DNA from: Cryobacterium sp. HLT2-28
GTDB lineage: Bacteria; Actinomycetota; Actinomycetes; Actinomycetales; Microbacteriaceae
Assembly (NCBI RefSeq): GCF_004402495.1
Contig: NZ_SOFH01000023.1
Location: 62,001 to 126,000 of the forward strand
Length of the DNA: 64,000 nucleotides
Direction of reading: 5' to 3'
Both the position numbers and the translations under genes were made by a program. This document shows, in pieces, positions 45,562 through 53,980 of this stretch (positions within the stretch are counted from its first letter, which is position 1; each line of letters opens with the position of its first letter). Below the pieces are notes generated by a model. That model did no database searches and was not told the DNA's origin. It saw only the letters and a list, made by a program, of their open reading frames with translations.

Positions 45562-48144
45562 ATGACCGCCGCCAGCGTTCCGGACAAACCGGCCCTCGAG
45601 GGTCTCGAAACCAAGTGGGGCGGCAACTGGGAAGACTCCGGCACCTACCGGTTCGACCGGGGCTCCGCCAACCGCGCGAACATCTTCTCCATCGACACCC
45701 CGCCGCCGACCGCCTCCGGCTCGCTGCACATCGGCCACGTGTTCTCCTACACCCACACCGACGTCATCGCCCGGTTCCAGCGGATGCGCGGCCGCGACGT
45801 GTTCTACCCGATGGGCTGGGACGACAACGGCCTGCCCACCGAACGCCGGGTGCAGAACTATTACGGCGTGCGCTGCGACCCCTCGCTCCCCTACGCGGAC
45901 GACTTCACCCCGCCGTTCGAGGGCGGCGACGGCAAGAGCAGCAAGGCCGCCGACCAGCTCCCGATCAGCCGCCGCAACTTCATCGAGCTGTGTGAGCGCC
46001 TCACCATCGAGGACGAGAAGCAGTTCGAGGCCCTCTGGCGCACCCTCGGCCTGAGCGTCGACTGGACCCAGACCTACCGCACGATCGGCCACGATTCGCT
46101 GATCACCTCCCAGCTCGCGTTCCTCGGCAACGTGGAGCGCGGCGAGGCCTACCAGGCGATGGCGCCGACCCTCTGGGACGTGACCTTCCGCACCGCCGTG
46201 GCCCAGGCCGAGCTCGAAGACAAGGAGATGCCCGCCGCCTACCACCGGGTGTCGTTCCGGAAGCCCGACGAGAGCACCATCGAGATCGAAACCACCCGCC
46301 CCGAGCTGCTGCCCGCCTGCGTGGCCCTCGTCGCGCACCCCGACGACGAACGGTACAAGGCGCTCTTCGGCACCGTTGTGCGCACCCCGCTCTTCGACGT
46401 GGAGGTGCCTGTTCTCGCGCATCACCTCGCCCAGAAGGACAAGGGCAGCGGAATCGCGATGATCTGCACCTTCGGCGACGTGACCGACGTGGTCTGGTGG
46501 CGCGAACTCGACCTGCCCAACCGCGCGATCATGGGCTTCGACGGCCGGATCATCGCCGAGGCCCCCGACGTCATCGTGAGCGAGGCCGGCCGTGCCGCCT
46601 ACGCCCAGCTGGCCGGCAAGACGGTCTTCTCCGCCAAGCAGGCCGTCGTGGAACTGCTCCGCGCGAGCGGCGACATGATCGGCGAGCCCAAACCGATCGT
46701 GCACCCGGTCAAGTTCTTCGAGAAGGGCGACAAGCCGCTCGAGATCGTGTCGACCCGCCAGTGGTACATCCGCAACGGTGCCCGCGACGAGGCCCTGCGC
46801 TCCCGCCTCATCTCCCACGGCGCCGACCTGCAGTGGCACCCCGAATTCATGCGCGTTCGCTACGAGAACTGGGTCAACGGCCTCACCGGCGACTGGCTCG
46901 TCTCCCGCCAGCGCTTCTTCGGCGTCCCCCTTCCTGTCTGGTACCCGCTGGATGCCGACGCCAACCCGGTCTTCGACCAGCCGATCGTGGCCACCCGCGA
47001 CCTGCTCCCGGTCGACCCGTCGTCCGACACCGCCCCCGGCTACAGCGCCGACCAGCGCGGGGCCGCGAACGGTTTCGTCGGCGAGGTCGACGTGATGGAC
47101 ACCTGGGCCACGTCATCGCTCACCCCGCAGCTCGCCGGAGGCTGGGAACGCGACCCCGAACTGTTCGACCTCGTCTACCCGTACTCGCTCCGCCCGCAGG
47201 GTCAGGACATCATCCGCACCTGGCTGTTCTCCACCCTGCTCCGCGCCGAACTCGAGCACGGCGTGTCACCGTGGCAGCACGCGGCGCTGTCGGGCTTCAT
47301 CGTCGACCCCGACCGTAAGAAGATGTCCAAGTCCAAGGGCAACGTGGTGACCCCGGCCGACATGCTCGAGCAGCACGGCTCCGACGCGGTGCGCTACTGG
47401 GCCGCGTCGTCGCGCCTGGGCACGGATGCCGCGTTCGACCCGAAGAACCCGACCCAGATCAAGATCGGCCGTCGCCTCGCGATCAAGATCCTGAACGCGT
47501 CGAAGTTCATCCTCGGCTTCGACGGCGCCGCGGACGCCCCGGTGACCGAGCCGATCGACCAGAGCATGCTCGCCCGGCTGAGCGTGGTCGTCGGCCAGGC
47601 CACGGCCTCGTTCGACGGTTACGACCACGCCCGCGCGCTCGAACTCACCGAGAGTTTCTTCTGGACCTTCTGCGACGACTACCTCGAGCTGGTCAAGGAA
47701 CGCGCCTACGGCGAGAGCGGCGCCGGCCAGGCGTCGGCCGTCGCCGCGCTCCGCACGGCCCTCGCCACGCTGCTGCGCCTGTTCGCGCCGTTCGTGCCGT
47801 TCGCCACGGAGGAAGCCTGGTCCTGGTCCAACGACGGCTCGGTGCACCGAGCGCCGTGGCCGAGCCAGGCCGAGCTCGCCGCGGGAAGTGCCGGCAACGT
47901 CGCCCTGCTCGATTTGGCCAGCCGGGCGCTCACCGGCATCCGGCGCGCCAAGACCGATGCGAAAGCATCCCAGAAATCTGCCGTCGCATCTGCTGTAATT
48001 AGCGGAACGGCCGCTGAGGTTGCCCTGCTCGCGCAGGCTTCCGATGATCTGCGGGCCGTTGGTCGTATCTCGGAATTGGTTTTTGTCGATGGCAGCGAAT
48101 TGGCTGTCACTGATATCGTGCTCGACACGGTGCCAGAGAGTTAG
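45562..48144 (+). CDS. valS: valyl-tRNA synthetase
   Basis: 860-aa class I synthetase. HIGH motif in PPPTASGSLHIGHVFSYTHT and KMSKS in DRKKMSKSKGNVVTP; the editing domain contains STRQWYIRN downstream region typical of ValRS. Start at MTAASVPDK with GGAG four bases upstream; a GTG nine codons earlier is possible but lies in leader structure. The C-terminal coiled-coil arm of many ValRS is short here. A GNAT gene follows after nine bases. Confidence 0.96.
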   Translation: MTAASVPDKPALEGLETKWGGNWEDSGTYRFDRGSANRANIFSIDTPPPTASGSLHIGHVFSYTHTDVIARFQRMRGRDVFYPMGWDDNGLPTERRVQNYYGVRCDPSLPYADDFTPPFEGGDGKSSKAADQLPISRRNFIELCERLTIEDEKQFEALWRTLGLSVDWTQTYRTIGHDSLITSQLAFLGNVERGEAYQAMAPTLWDVTFRTAVAQAELEDKEMPAAYHRVSFRKPDESTIEIETTRPELLPACVALVAHPDDERYKALFGTVVRTPLFDVEVPVLAHHLAQKDKGSGIAMICTFGDVTDVVWWRELDLPNRAIMGFDGRIIAEAPDVIVSEAGRAAYAQLAGKTVFSAKQAVVELLRASGDMIGEPKPIVHPVKFFEKGDKPLEIVSTRQWYIRNGARDEALRSRLISHGADLQWHPEFMRVRYENWVNGLTGDWLVSRQRFFGVPLPVWYPLDADANPVFDQPIVATRDLLPVDPSSDTAPGYSADQRGAANGFVGEVDVMDTWATSSLTPQLAGGWERDPELFDLVYPYSLRPQGQDIIRTWLFSTLLRAELEHGVSPWQHAALSGFIVDPDRKKMSKSKGNVVTPADMLEQHGSDAVRYWAASSRLGTDAAFDPKNPTQIKIGRRLAIKILNASKFILGFDGAADAPVTEPIDQSMLARLSVVVGQATASFDGYDHARALELTESFFWTFCDDYLELVKERAYGESGAGQASAVAALRTALATLLRLFAPFVPFATEEAWSWSNDGSVHRAPWPSQAELAAGSAGNVALLDLASRALTGIRRAKTDAKASQKSAVASAVISGTAAEVALLAQASDDLRAVGRISELVFVDGSELAVTDIVLDTVPES

Positions 48145-48153
48145 GAGAACCGG

Positions 48154-48600
48154 ATGTCAGTCAAGGTACGAACACTGGGCGACAAGGACTTTTTCTCGTG
48201 GTTAGGCCTCTTCGAGGGCTACAGCGAGTTCTACAAGAGCGCGCTCACCGATGAGAAGGCGCTCCAGGTCTGGAGCTGGATCATCGACAAGGACCACGTG
48301 CTGGCCGGGGCGGTCGCCGTCAATGACGAGGGTGACTTCATCGGCTTCGCCCACTATCGCGAGGTGCCCAACACGCTCAGCGCAACCCGCGGACTCTACC
48401 TGGACGACCTGTTCGTGGTCCCAGAGTCGCGCAGCAGCGGGGTGGGACGTGCCCTGATCGAGTTCGCGAAGCAATACGCCACCGAGCACCACCTCAGCAC
48501 CCTGGCGTGGATCACGGCTGCCGACAATGTTGAGGCCCAGCGTCTCTACGACGATGTCGCCACCCGCACCGACTGGGTCACCTACGAGATAGAGCTCTAG
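48154..48600 (+). CDS. GNAT family N-acetyltransferase
   Basis: 148 aa. The acetyl-CoA loop is in LYLDDLFVVPESRSSGVGRA (motif A, RxxGxG form as RSSGVG), with ALIEFAKQYATEHHL and the C-terminal NVEAQRLYDDVATRTDWVTYE. The substrate is unknown. It has AGGAG before the ATG and lies nine bases after valS, so both are probably on one transcript. Confidence 0.9.
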   Translation: MSVKVRTLGDKDFFSWLGLFEGYSEFYKSALTDEKALQVWSWIIDKDHVLAGAVAVNDEGDFIGFAHYREVPNTLSATRGLYLDDLFVVPESRSSGVGRALIEFAKQYATEHHLSTLAWITAADNVEAQRLYDDVATRTDWVTYEIEL

Positions 48601-48601
48601 G

Positions 48602-48868
48602 GTGCAGCTGGGAAACCGCTTCCCACTCGGCGGACCGGTTCCGACGGGGCTGCCGCACGTGGTCGAGATCGCGATCCAGGCGGTCGAGGAGGAACTCGCC
48701 GCCCTGGGCGAGGACAACAGCGGCTGGCGCTGGACGCTGACCTGGCTGGAGGCCCAGCCGGTGCTCGAGCTCGACGACGGCACCGTCATCCGGTACAACC
48801 CGGGGGAAGACAGCGCCACCATCACCCAGCCTGCCGTGGCGGTCGAGGACGACGAGGACTGGATCTAA
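48602..48868 (+). CDS. small acidic hypothetical protein
   Basis: 88 aa, starting with GTG one base after the GNAT stop, so coupled to it. Trp/Glu/Asp-rich, with WTLTWLEAQPVLELDDGTVIRY giving a beta-hairpin-like core and an acidic C-terminus (AVEDDEDWI). No family recognised. Confidence 0.65.
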   Translation: MQLGNRFPLGGPVPTGLPHVVEIAIQAVEEELAALGEDNSGWRWTLTWLEAQPVLELDDGTVIRYNPGEDSATITQPAVAVEDDEDWI

Positions 48869-48964
48869 GAGTCACCGGCGTGACATATCGACATCGAGCT
48901 ACGTCTAGTAAGTGGACTCGCCGGACCGCCTGTGGTGACGGCGGCACGACACGAAGGCTCTCTC

Positions 48965-50395
48965 ATGGATGTCATCACCACGTCGGGGCGCTCGCCTGAG
49001 GTCGCCGAGGCCGGCGCCCCGCGACTGCGCGGACGATACCGGTTGCAGGAACTGATCGGCCGCGGCGGCAAGGGCTCGGTCTTTCGCGCCACGGACGAAT
49101 CGCTGGGTCGCGACGTCGCCGTCAAGGTCTTCGACGCGTCGGCAACGAGCGAGAAGGACATCCGGCTGCAGGAAGACGAGGTGAACCTCCTCGCGAGCCT
49201 CAATCACCACAGTCTCGTCACCCTGCTCGACGCGGGCGTCGACCGAACGGATGCTGCCCGGCCGCGCGTCTACCTCGTCATGGAGCTTGTCACGGGCGCC
49301 GATCTCAAGGTCAAGCTCGAGCGCGGTCCGCTCACTCCTCGCCAGATAGCGCACATCGGCTTCGACCTGGCCGAGGGCCTGCAGTACATTCACCATCGGG
49401 GCGTCGTGCATCGAGACGTCAAGCCGGCGAACATCCTGCTGGTGGACTACAACCAGGGCAGCGCACGGTACCGTGCGAAGCTGACCGACTTCGGTATCGC
49501 CCTGGTCGGTGCCGCCCCGGGCGGTGACACGGACACCGTCACGACGGGCACGGCCGCCTACCTCAGCCCCGAACAGGCGCGCGGTCAGAACCTGGGGTCG
49601 GCCAGCGACATCTACTCGCTGGGTCTCGTGCTCCTCGAGTGCTTCACCCGCACCGTCGCCTTTCCCGGCGACCCGATCCAGTCAGCGCTGGCCCGGCTGC
49701 GAAACGATCCGCCCATTCCGCACGGCCTCGCCCCGGAATGGCGGGCCCTCCTGGCGGCCATGACCGCCCGCAACCCGAAAGACCGCCCGTCCATCCACGA
49801 TCTGGTCCCGGCGCTGCGCCAGCTGGTGGCGTCCGAGACCGGCCGGCACAGGGGTGTCGGCACCGATCCCGAGCCGTCGACCGAGGAGGCCCGGATGCTC
49901 GCGGTAGAGCGCTACCGGCTGCCTGAGGCACCGGCCGACGGGGCATTCGACCGGATCACGGCGATTGCCGCCCGGGTATTCTCGGTTCCAGTCGCTCTCG
50001 TCACCATCGTCGATCACGATCGGATCTGGTTCACGTCCCACCACGGACTCGAGATAGACAATATCGACAGGCACCCCGGGCTCTGTGCGTCGGCCATCAT
50101 GGATGACCTGCCCTGGGTCGTGGAAGATGCCCGGTTCGACCCACGGACACTGGCGAACCCCCTTGTTGCCGACGATTTCGGCCTGCAGTTCTACGCCGGA
50201 GTGCCCCTGCGCACCCGCGACGGACACAACCTCGGCACGCTGTGCGTGCTCGACTTCGAACCGCGCCTGGCCACGGAACAGGAACTTGCCACCCTCGGGG
50301 ACCTCGCGGCCATCGTCATGAGCGAGATGGAACTGCGCTTGGAGACCCGACGTTCGATGAAGGCCGGAGCGACCGCTATTCCGACCCCAGGCTGA
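48965..50395 (+). CDS. serine/threonine protein kinase with C-terminal GAF domain
   Basis: 476 aa. Residues 24-300 form a eukaryotic-like kinase: glycine loop IGRGGKGSVFRA, ATP Lys54, catalytic HRD at 150-152 (VVHRDVKPANILL) and DFG at 176-178; the activation segment TVTTGTAAYLSPEQARG has phosphorylatable threonines. Residues 330-465 form a GAF domain (VFSVPVALVTIVDHDRIWFT, YAGVPLRTRDGHNLGTLCVLDF). No membrane helix or PASTA repeats, so it is a soluble kinase in which a small ligand or redox/light signal might act on GAF. Start at MDVITT because GAAGG is five bases upstream. Confidence 0.88.
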   Translation: MDVITTSGRSPEVAEAGAPRLRGRYRLQELIGRGGKGSVFRATDESLGRDVAVKVFDASATSEKDIRLQEDEVNLLASLNHHSLVTLLDAGVDRTDAARPRVYLVMELVTGADLKVKLERGPLTPRQIAHIGFDLAEGLQYIHHRGVVHRDVKPANILLVDYNQGSARYRAKLTDFGIALVGAAPGGDTDTVTTGTAAYLSPEQARGQNLGSASDIYSLGLVLLECFTRTVAFPGDPIQSALARLRNDPPIPHGLAPEWRALLAAMTARNPKDRPSIHDLVPALRQLVASETGRHRGVGTDPEPSTEEARMLAVERYRLPEAPADGAFDRITAIAARVFSVPVALVTIVDHDRIWFTSHHGLEIDNIDRHPGLCASAIMDDLPWVVEDARFDPRTLANPLVADDFGLQFYAGVPLRTRDGHNLGTLCVLDFEPRLATEQELATLGDLAAIVMSEMELRLETRRSMKAGATAIPTPG

Positions 50396-50415
50396 ACCGC
50401 GGCTCGTCTCGCCGG

Positions 50416-51654
50416 CTACCGGTCCCGCCGCGCGGCGCCACCCGTGTCGTCCCAGGCCCAGAGCGCCGCGACGCCCAGTCCCCCGGCGATGCTCACGGCC
50501 GTGAGGCCGAGTTCTCCCGGCGAGGCCGCGGCCCGGCACTGCCGCAGCAGGCCGAGCACCAGCAGCGCGCCGCTCGCGCCGAACGGATGGCCGACAGCCA
50601 GCGCCCCGCCCTGCAGGTTGGCGCGCTCCTCCGCAACACCGAGCAGATCCAGCGACGCCAGCACCTGGGCCGCGAAGGCCTCAGTGAATTCGATCCGGGA
50701 CAGGTCCGCTCCCCCAAGCCCCTGCCGGGAGAGCACCAGCCGGGCCGCCTCGCCGCCGGCGATGCCGAGGACGTCCGGGTTCGTGCCCGTCACCGCGGAA
50801 TCGACGAATCGCAGCCCACCGCCGAGGCCGAGGGCATCCGCGGTCCGCCGGCTGGTCACCAGCACCGCGACGGCCCCGTCGGCGTCTGCGCAGGAGTTGC
50901 CGGCGGTGACGGTCCCGCCTGCCCGGAAGGCCGGACCGAACCGGCTCAACAGGCCGGCCGTGAGGCGGGGCCGCGGGCCCTCGTCGGCATCGACCCGGCC
51001 GGCCTCGGTGGCCAGGGCGACGATCTCCTCGGCCAGCTTCCCTGACGCGCCGGCCATGATGGCCAGCCGGTGGCTGCGGAGTGCGAACGCGTCCTGTCGC
51101 TCCCGGGTGATGCCGAACCGGTCGGCCAGATTCTCGGCGGCGACGCCCATCTCGGGGTCGCCGACCTCGTCGGGCGAGAACCGCACCCGGTCGAAGAAGT
51201 CGGGGTGCCCTGGCGTCGACGAGAGCCGGTGGGCCCGGAGCGGCGCCGTGCTGCAACTCTCCACGCCGCCGGCCAGATAGATGTCACCGGCGCCCGCGGC
51301 GATGAGCCGGCAGGCCAGGACGATGGCCTCGAGGCCGGAGCCGCACTGGCGGTCGACGGTCAGGCCCGGCACCGTCACGGGCAGGCCTGCGCGCAGGAGG
51401 GCGAGGCGTGCCACGTTGCCGCCACCGCCGACCGCGTTGCCGATGATGACATCGTCGACCGTCTCCGGGGCGACGCCCGCGTCGGCCAGCAGCCTGGCCA
51501 GCACCGGCGCGAGCAACCGGTCGGCGGTGAGCGTCGCCAGAGCGCCGTTCACCCGGCCGAAGGCGGTGCGGCGGCCGAGGAGGACGACCGGCTCACGGTC
51601 GGCGCCCGGCCCGGCGTGGCCAGACCCGGCAGAATCAGTCCAGTGCGGTGACAC
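50416..51654 (-). CDS. thiolase-family protein with altered active site
   Basis: 412 aa. The nucleophile Cys104 (DRQCGSGLEA) and His356 (GHPFGASGA) are kept, but the NEAF motif reads TEAF (Thr324) and the second catalytic Cys is Ser388 (LTAVSIAGGLG), unlike the standard thiolase at 402-1586 in this window. GNSCADADGA also departs from the usual GNSS/GNAS. It may therefore condense or transfer acyl groups without the normal thiolytic proton relay. GTG start overlapping the ligase end by 20 bases. Third gene of a methyltransferase-ligase-thiolase operon. Confidence 0.8.
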   Translation of the reverse strand: MSPHWTDSAGSGHAGPGADREPVVLLGRRTAFGRVNGALATLTADRLLAPVLARLLADAGVAPETVDDVIIGNAVGGGGNVARLALLRAGLPVTVPGLTVDRQCGSGLEAIVLACRLIAAGAGDIYLAGGVESCSTAPLRAHRLSSTPGHPDFFDRVRFSPDEVGDPEMGVAAENLADRFGITRERQDAFALRSHRLAIMAGASGKLAEEIVALATEAGRVDADEGPRPRLTAGLLSRFGPAFRAGGTVTAGNSCADADGAVAVLVTSRRTADALGLGGGLRFVDSAVTGTNPDVLGIAGGEAARLVLSRQGLGGADLSRIEFTEAFAAQVLASLDLLGVAEERANLQGGALAVGHPFGASGALLVLGLLRQCRAAASPGELGLTAVSIAGGLGVAALWAWDDTGGAARRDR

Positions 51655-53059
51655 GCGGGTCTCCCTCGGTGATCCAGCGGGCAAGGATGCTGCGGCTGAG
51701 TTTGCCACTGGGGGTGAGGGGCATCGCCTTGAGCCGGTAGTAGGACCGTGGCCGTTTCGCTTCGGCGAGCGAGGCGGCGACGGCCCGGCGCAGCACGGCC
51801 GCGTCGACCTCGGGACCGCCGAGGACCGCCACGACGAGCCGGGCGCCCCGGCGGGCATCCGGCACCCCGACCGCGATGACGGATGTGACGCCGGACAGGC
51901 CCTGCAGGGCCGCCTCCACCTCCTGCGGGTAGACGTTCTGGCCGGAGGTGACGACCATGTCCGCCCGACGGTTCCGGAAGTGCAGCACGTCGTCCCGGTC
52001 GAGGAAGCCGAGGTCGCCGACCGTGCACCAGTCGCCGTCGCGGCGGAAGGCCTCGCCGTCGTCGCCCCAGGCATAGCCGTTGCCGACCAGGTCGCTGCGC
52101 ACGAAGATCGTGCCGGTTTCGTTCCGGGGCAGTTCCCGCCCGGACTCGTCCCTGATGCTCAGGGAGACTCCGGGGAACGCGCGGCCGACGGCCGTGACGT
52201 CCGTTCCGGGCGCCTCCCCCGGGCGCAGCGTCGATGCGGCGATGAAACTGAGCTCGGCAGCCCCGTAGTACTCGTGGATGGTCGCGTTGGGCGCGAACCG
52301 TCGTGCGGCGGCCAGGGTGGCCGGATCCAGCCGGGCGCCGGCGCTGATGATGCTGGTCAGCCCCCGGCCGTCCACCCCGCCGGCCAGGCCGCGTTCGGCG
52401 AGCAGGCGTAGCACGGTGGGCACCAGCACGAGCCGGGTGATCTCCCGGTCGGCGACGCAGGCGAGGGCGGCGGCCAGGTCGAATTCCGGCAGGGTGACGA
52501 ACGTGGCGCCGGCGTGCAGGGACTCGGCCAGGGCATACAGGGTGAGACTGGAGGACAACGGTCCCGGCGCGAGCGTGCGGTCGTGCCGGGTCAGCCCGAA
52601 GTAGTCGGTGCCGGCTTCGAAGGAGCGTCGCCAGGATTCGCGGGTGCGGGTGAACGCCTTGGGCAGGGAGGTGGTTCCGGAGGTGAATCCGTAGAGGAAG
52701 ACCGAGCCGGGGCGCCCGTCGGCCAGGGCCGGGACGGAACCGGGCCGGGACCGCGGCTGCCACCGAGCGCCCTCGGCGGCCAGCCGTTCTGTGACGGTCT
52801 CCCGCTGGGCGACCGGCCAGCCCGGGTCGAGCACGGCGACGGCGCCGTCGCCGGCGATCCCGGCGGTGAGGGCGACGGCGAAGTCGATGCCGTTGGGCAG
52901 GCTGATGGCGGTGATGAACGCCCGGTCGGTCTCCTCGGGCAGCGCGCCGGTCGCCCGGGCCGCGAGTCCGGCGAAGCTGAGCCGGTCGGCGCCGACCTCG
53001 ACGGCCGTCGCGCCCGGCTGGTGCCGGGCCCAGTGATTCAGCTGATCCAGGAAGGGCAC
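51635..53059 (-). CDS. AMP-dependent acyl-CoA ligase/synthetase
   Basis: 474-aa ANL-superfamily enzyme that activates a carboxylic acid via acyl-AMP. The ATP loop is YGFTSGTTSLPKAF; ISAGARLDP, HEYYGAAELSFI, VGDLGFLDRDDVLHF, GQNVYPQEVE and the C-terminal catalytic Lys in TPSGKLSRS are all present. Length is short for a long-chain ligase. A GTG eight bases after the methyltransferase stop is the best start; homologues begin PFLDQL-like. It probably feeds the thiolase that overlaps its end. Confidence 0.87.
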   Translation of the reverse strand: MPFLDQLNHWARHQPGATAVEVGADRLSFAGLAARATGALPEETDRAFITAISLPNGIDFAVALTAGIAGDGAVAVLDPGWPVAQRETVTERLAAEGARWQPRSRPGSVPALADGRPGSVFLYGFTSGTTSLPKAFTRTRESWRRSFEAGTDYFGLTRHDRTLAPGPLSSSLTLYALAESLHAGATFVTLPEFDLAAALACVADREITRLVLVPTVLRLLAERGLAGGVDGRGLTSIISAGARLDPATLAAARRFAPNATIHEYYGAAELSFIAASTLRPGEAPGTDVTAVGRAFPGVSLSIRDESGRELPRNETGTIFVRSDLVGNGYAWGDDGEAFRRDGDWCTVGDLGFLDRDDVLHFRNRRADMVVTSGQNVYPQEVEAALQGLSGVTSVIAVGVPDARRGARLVVAVLGGPEVDAAVLRRAVAASLAEAKRPRSYYRLKAMPLTPSGKLSRSILARWITEGDPRVTALD

Positions 53060-53067
53060 CCTTGATG

Positions 53068-53910
53068 TTACTTCCGGGCGAGGATCTCGCCGTGCGGCAT
53101 CCCGAACCAGCCGTCGGGGTCGGCCGCCCACTGCCGCCAGGCCGCCGCGATCTGTCGCAGGTCGGCGAGGTCGGCCGCGCCGACCTCGATCGCGTGCGCC
53201 GCGAACGCGGATTCGGTGGCGCGCACGGCCCACGACTCTCCCCACCACTCGCGTTCGGCGTCCGAGGCGAAGCACCAGATCGACGCGCTGCTGGCGACAC
53301 TGGTGAATCCGGCCTGCCGGGCCCAGGCCTTCAGCGCCCGCCCCGCGTCGGGGTCGCCGCCGTTCCAATAGTGCACGTCACGGTAGGCGGTCATCCACAG
53401 CAGCAGGCCGGGCAGCTTGGGATGCATCATCACCCCGCCGTAGTCGACGTCCCGCGCCGCGAACACCCCGCCGGGCCTGAGCACCCGCCGGATCTCCTTC
53501 ATCGCCGCCACCGGGTTGGCGACATGTTGCAGCACCTGGTGGGCGTGCACGATATCGAAGGACTCGTCCGGGAAGTCGAGGGCGTAGACGTCGCCGACCT
53601 GGAAGACCACGTTGCGCACCCCCTCGTCGAAGGCGAGCCCGGCCGCGCGGTGGATGATCTCCTCCGCGGCGTCGATGCCGGTGACCTGGCCGGGTGAGAG
53701 GCGCCGGGCCAGGTCGACCGTGATGGTGCCGGGCCCGCAGCCCACGTCGAGGAGGGTTGATCCGGGGTGGAGGTGCGGGATGAGGTAGGCCGCCGAGTTC
53801 GCCACGGTGCGCCAGGTGTGCGAGCGGAGCACGCTTTCGTGGTGACCGTGCGTGTAGTGGTCGCGCGGTGCGGTCTCGGGGCGTTCGGGCTGGTCGCGCT
53901 GGTCGGTCAT
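53068..53910 (-). CDS. class I SAM-dependent methyltransferase
   Basis: 280 aa. SAM motif I is LLDVGCGPGTITVDLA, followed by VTGIDAAEEII, GDVYALDFPDESFDIVHAHQVL and the post-motif EIRRVLRPGGVFAARD. The C-terminal half is helical and Trp-rich, with a DxxGW-type end (WGESWAVRATES, DPDGWFGMPHGEIL). Substrate unknown. First gene of the operon with ligase and thiolase. Confidence 0.85.
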   Translation of the reverse strand: MTDQRDQPERPETAPRDHYTHGHHESVLRSHTWRTVANSAAYLIPHLHPGSTLLDVGCGPGTITVDLARRLSPGQVTGIDAAEEIIHRAAGLAFDEGVRNVVFQVGDVYALDFPDESFDIVHAHQVLQHVANPVAAMKEIRRVLRPGGVFAARDVDYGGVMMHPKLPGLLLWMTAYRDVHYWNGGDPDAGRALKAWARQAGFTSVASSASIWCFASDAEREWWGESWAVRATESAFAAHAIEVGAADLADLRQIAAAWRQWAADPDGWFGMPHGEILARK

Positions 53911-53953
53911 GCCCCGAGCCTACGCACGGAAGCGGAACCGGTGTCGGTCGAAC

Positions 53954-53980
53954 TAGGTTTGTTTCATGGTGAATCGATGA
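53954..53980 (+). promoter_or_regulatory. -10 box and leaderless four-codon upstream ORF before the M3 peptidase
   Basis: TAGGTT (53954-53959), six bases, then ATGGTGAATCGATGA, a complete ORF encoding MVNR. Its TGA overlaps the peptidase ATG (ATGA at 53977-53980). Ribosomes that finish the tetrapeptide could restart on the peptidase, which has no ribosome site of its own. Confidence 0.6.
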
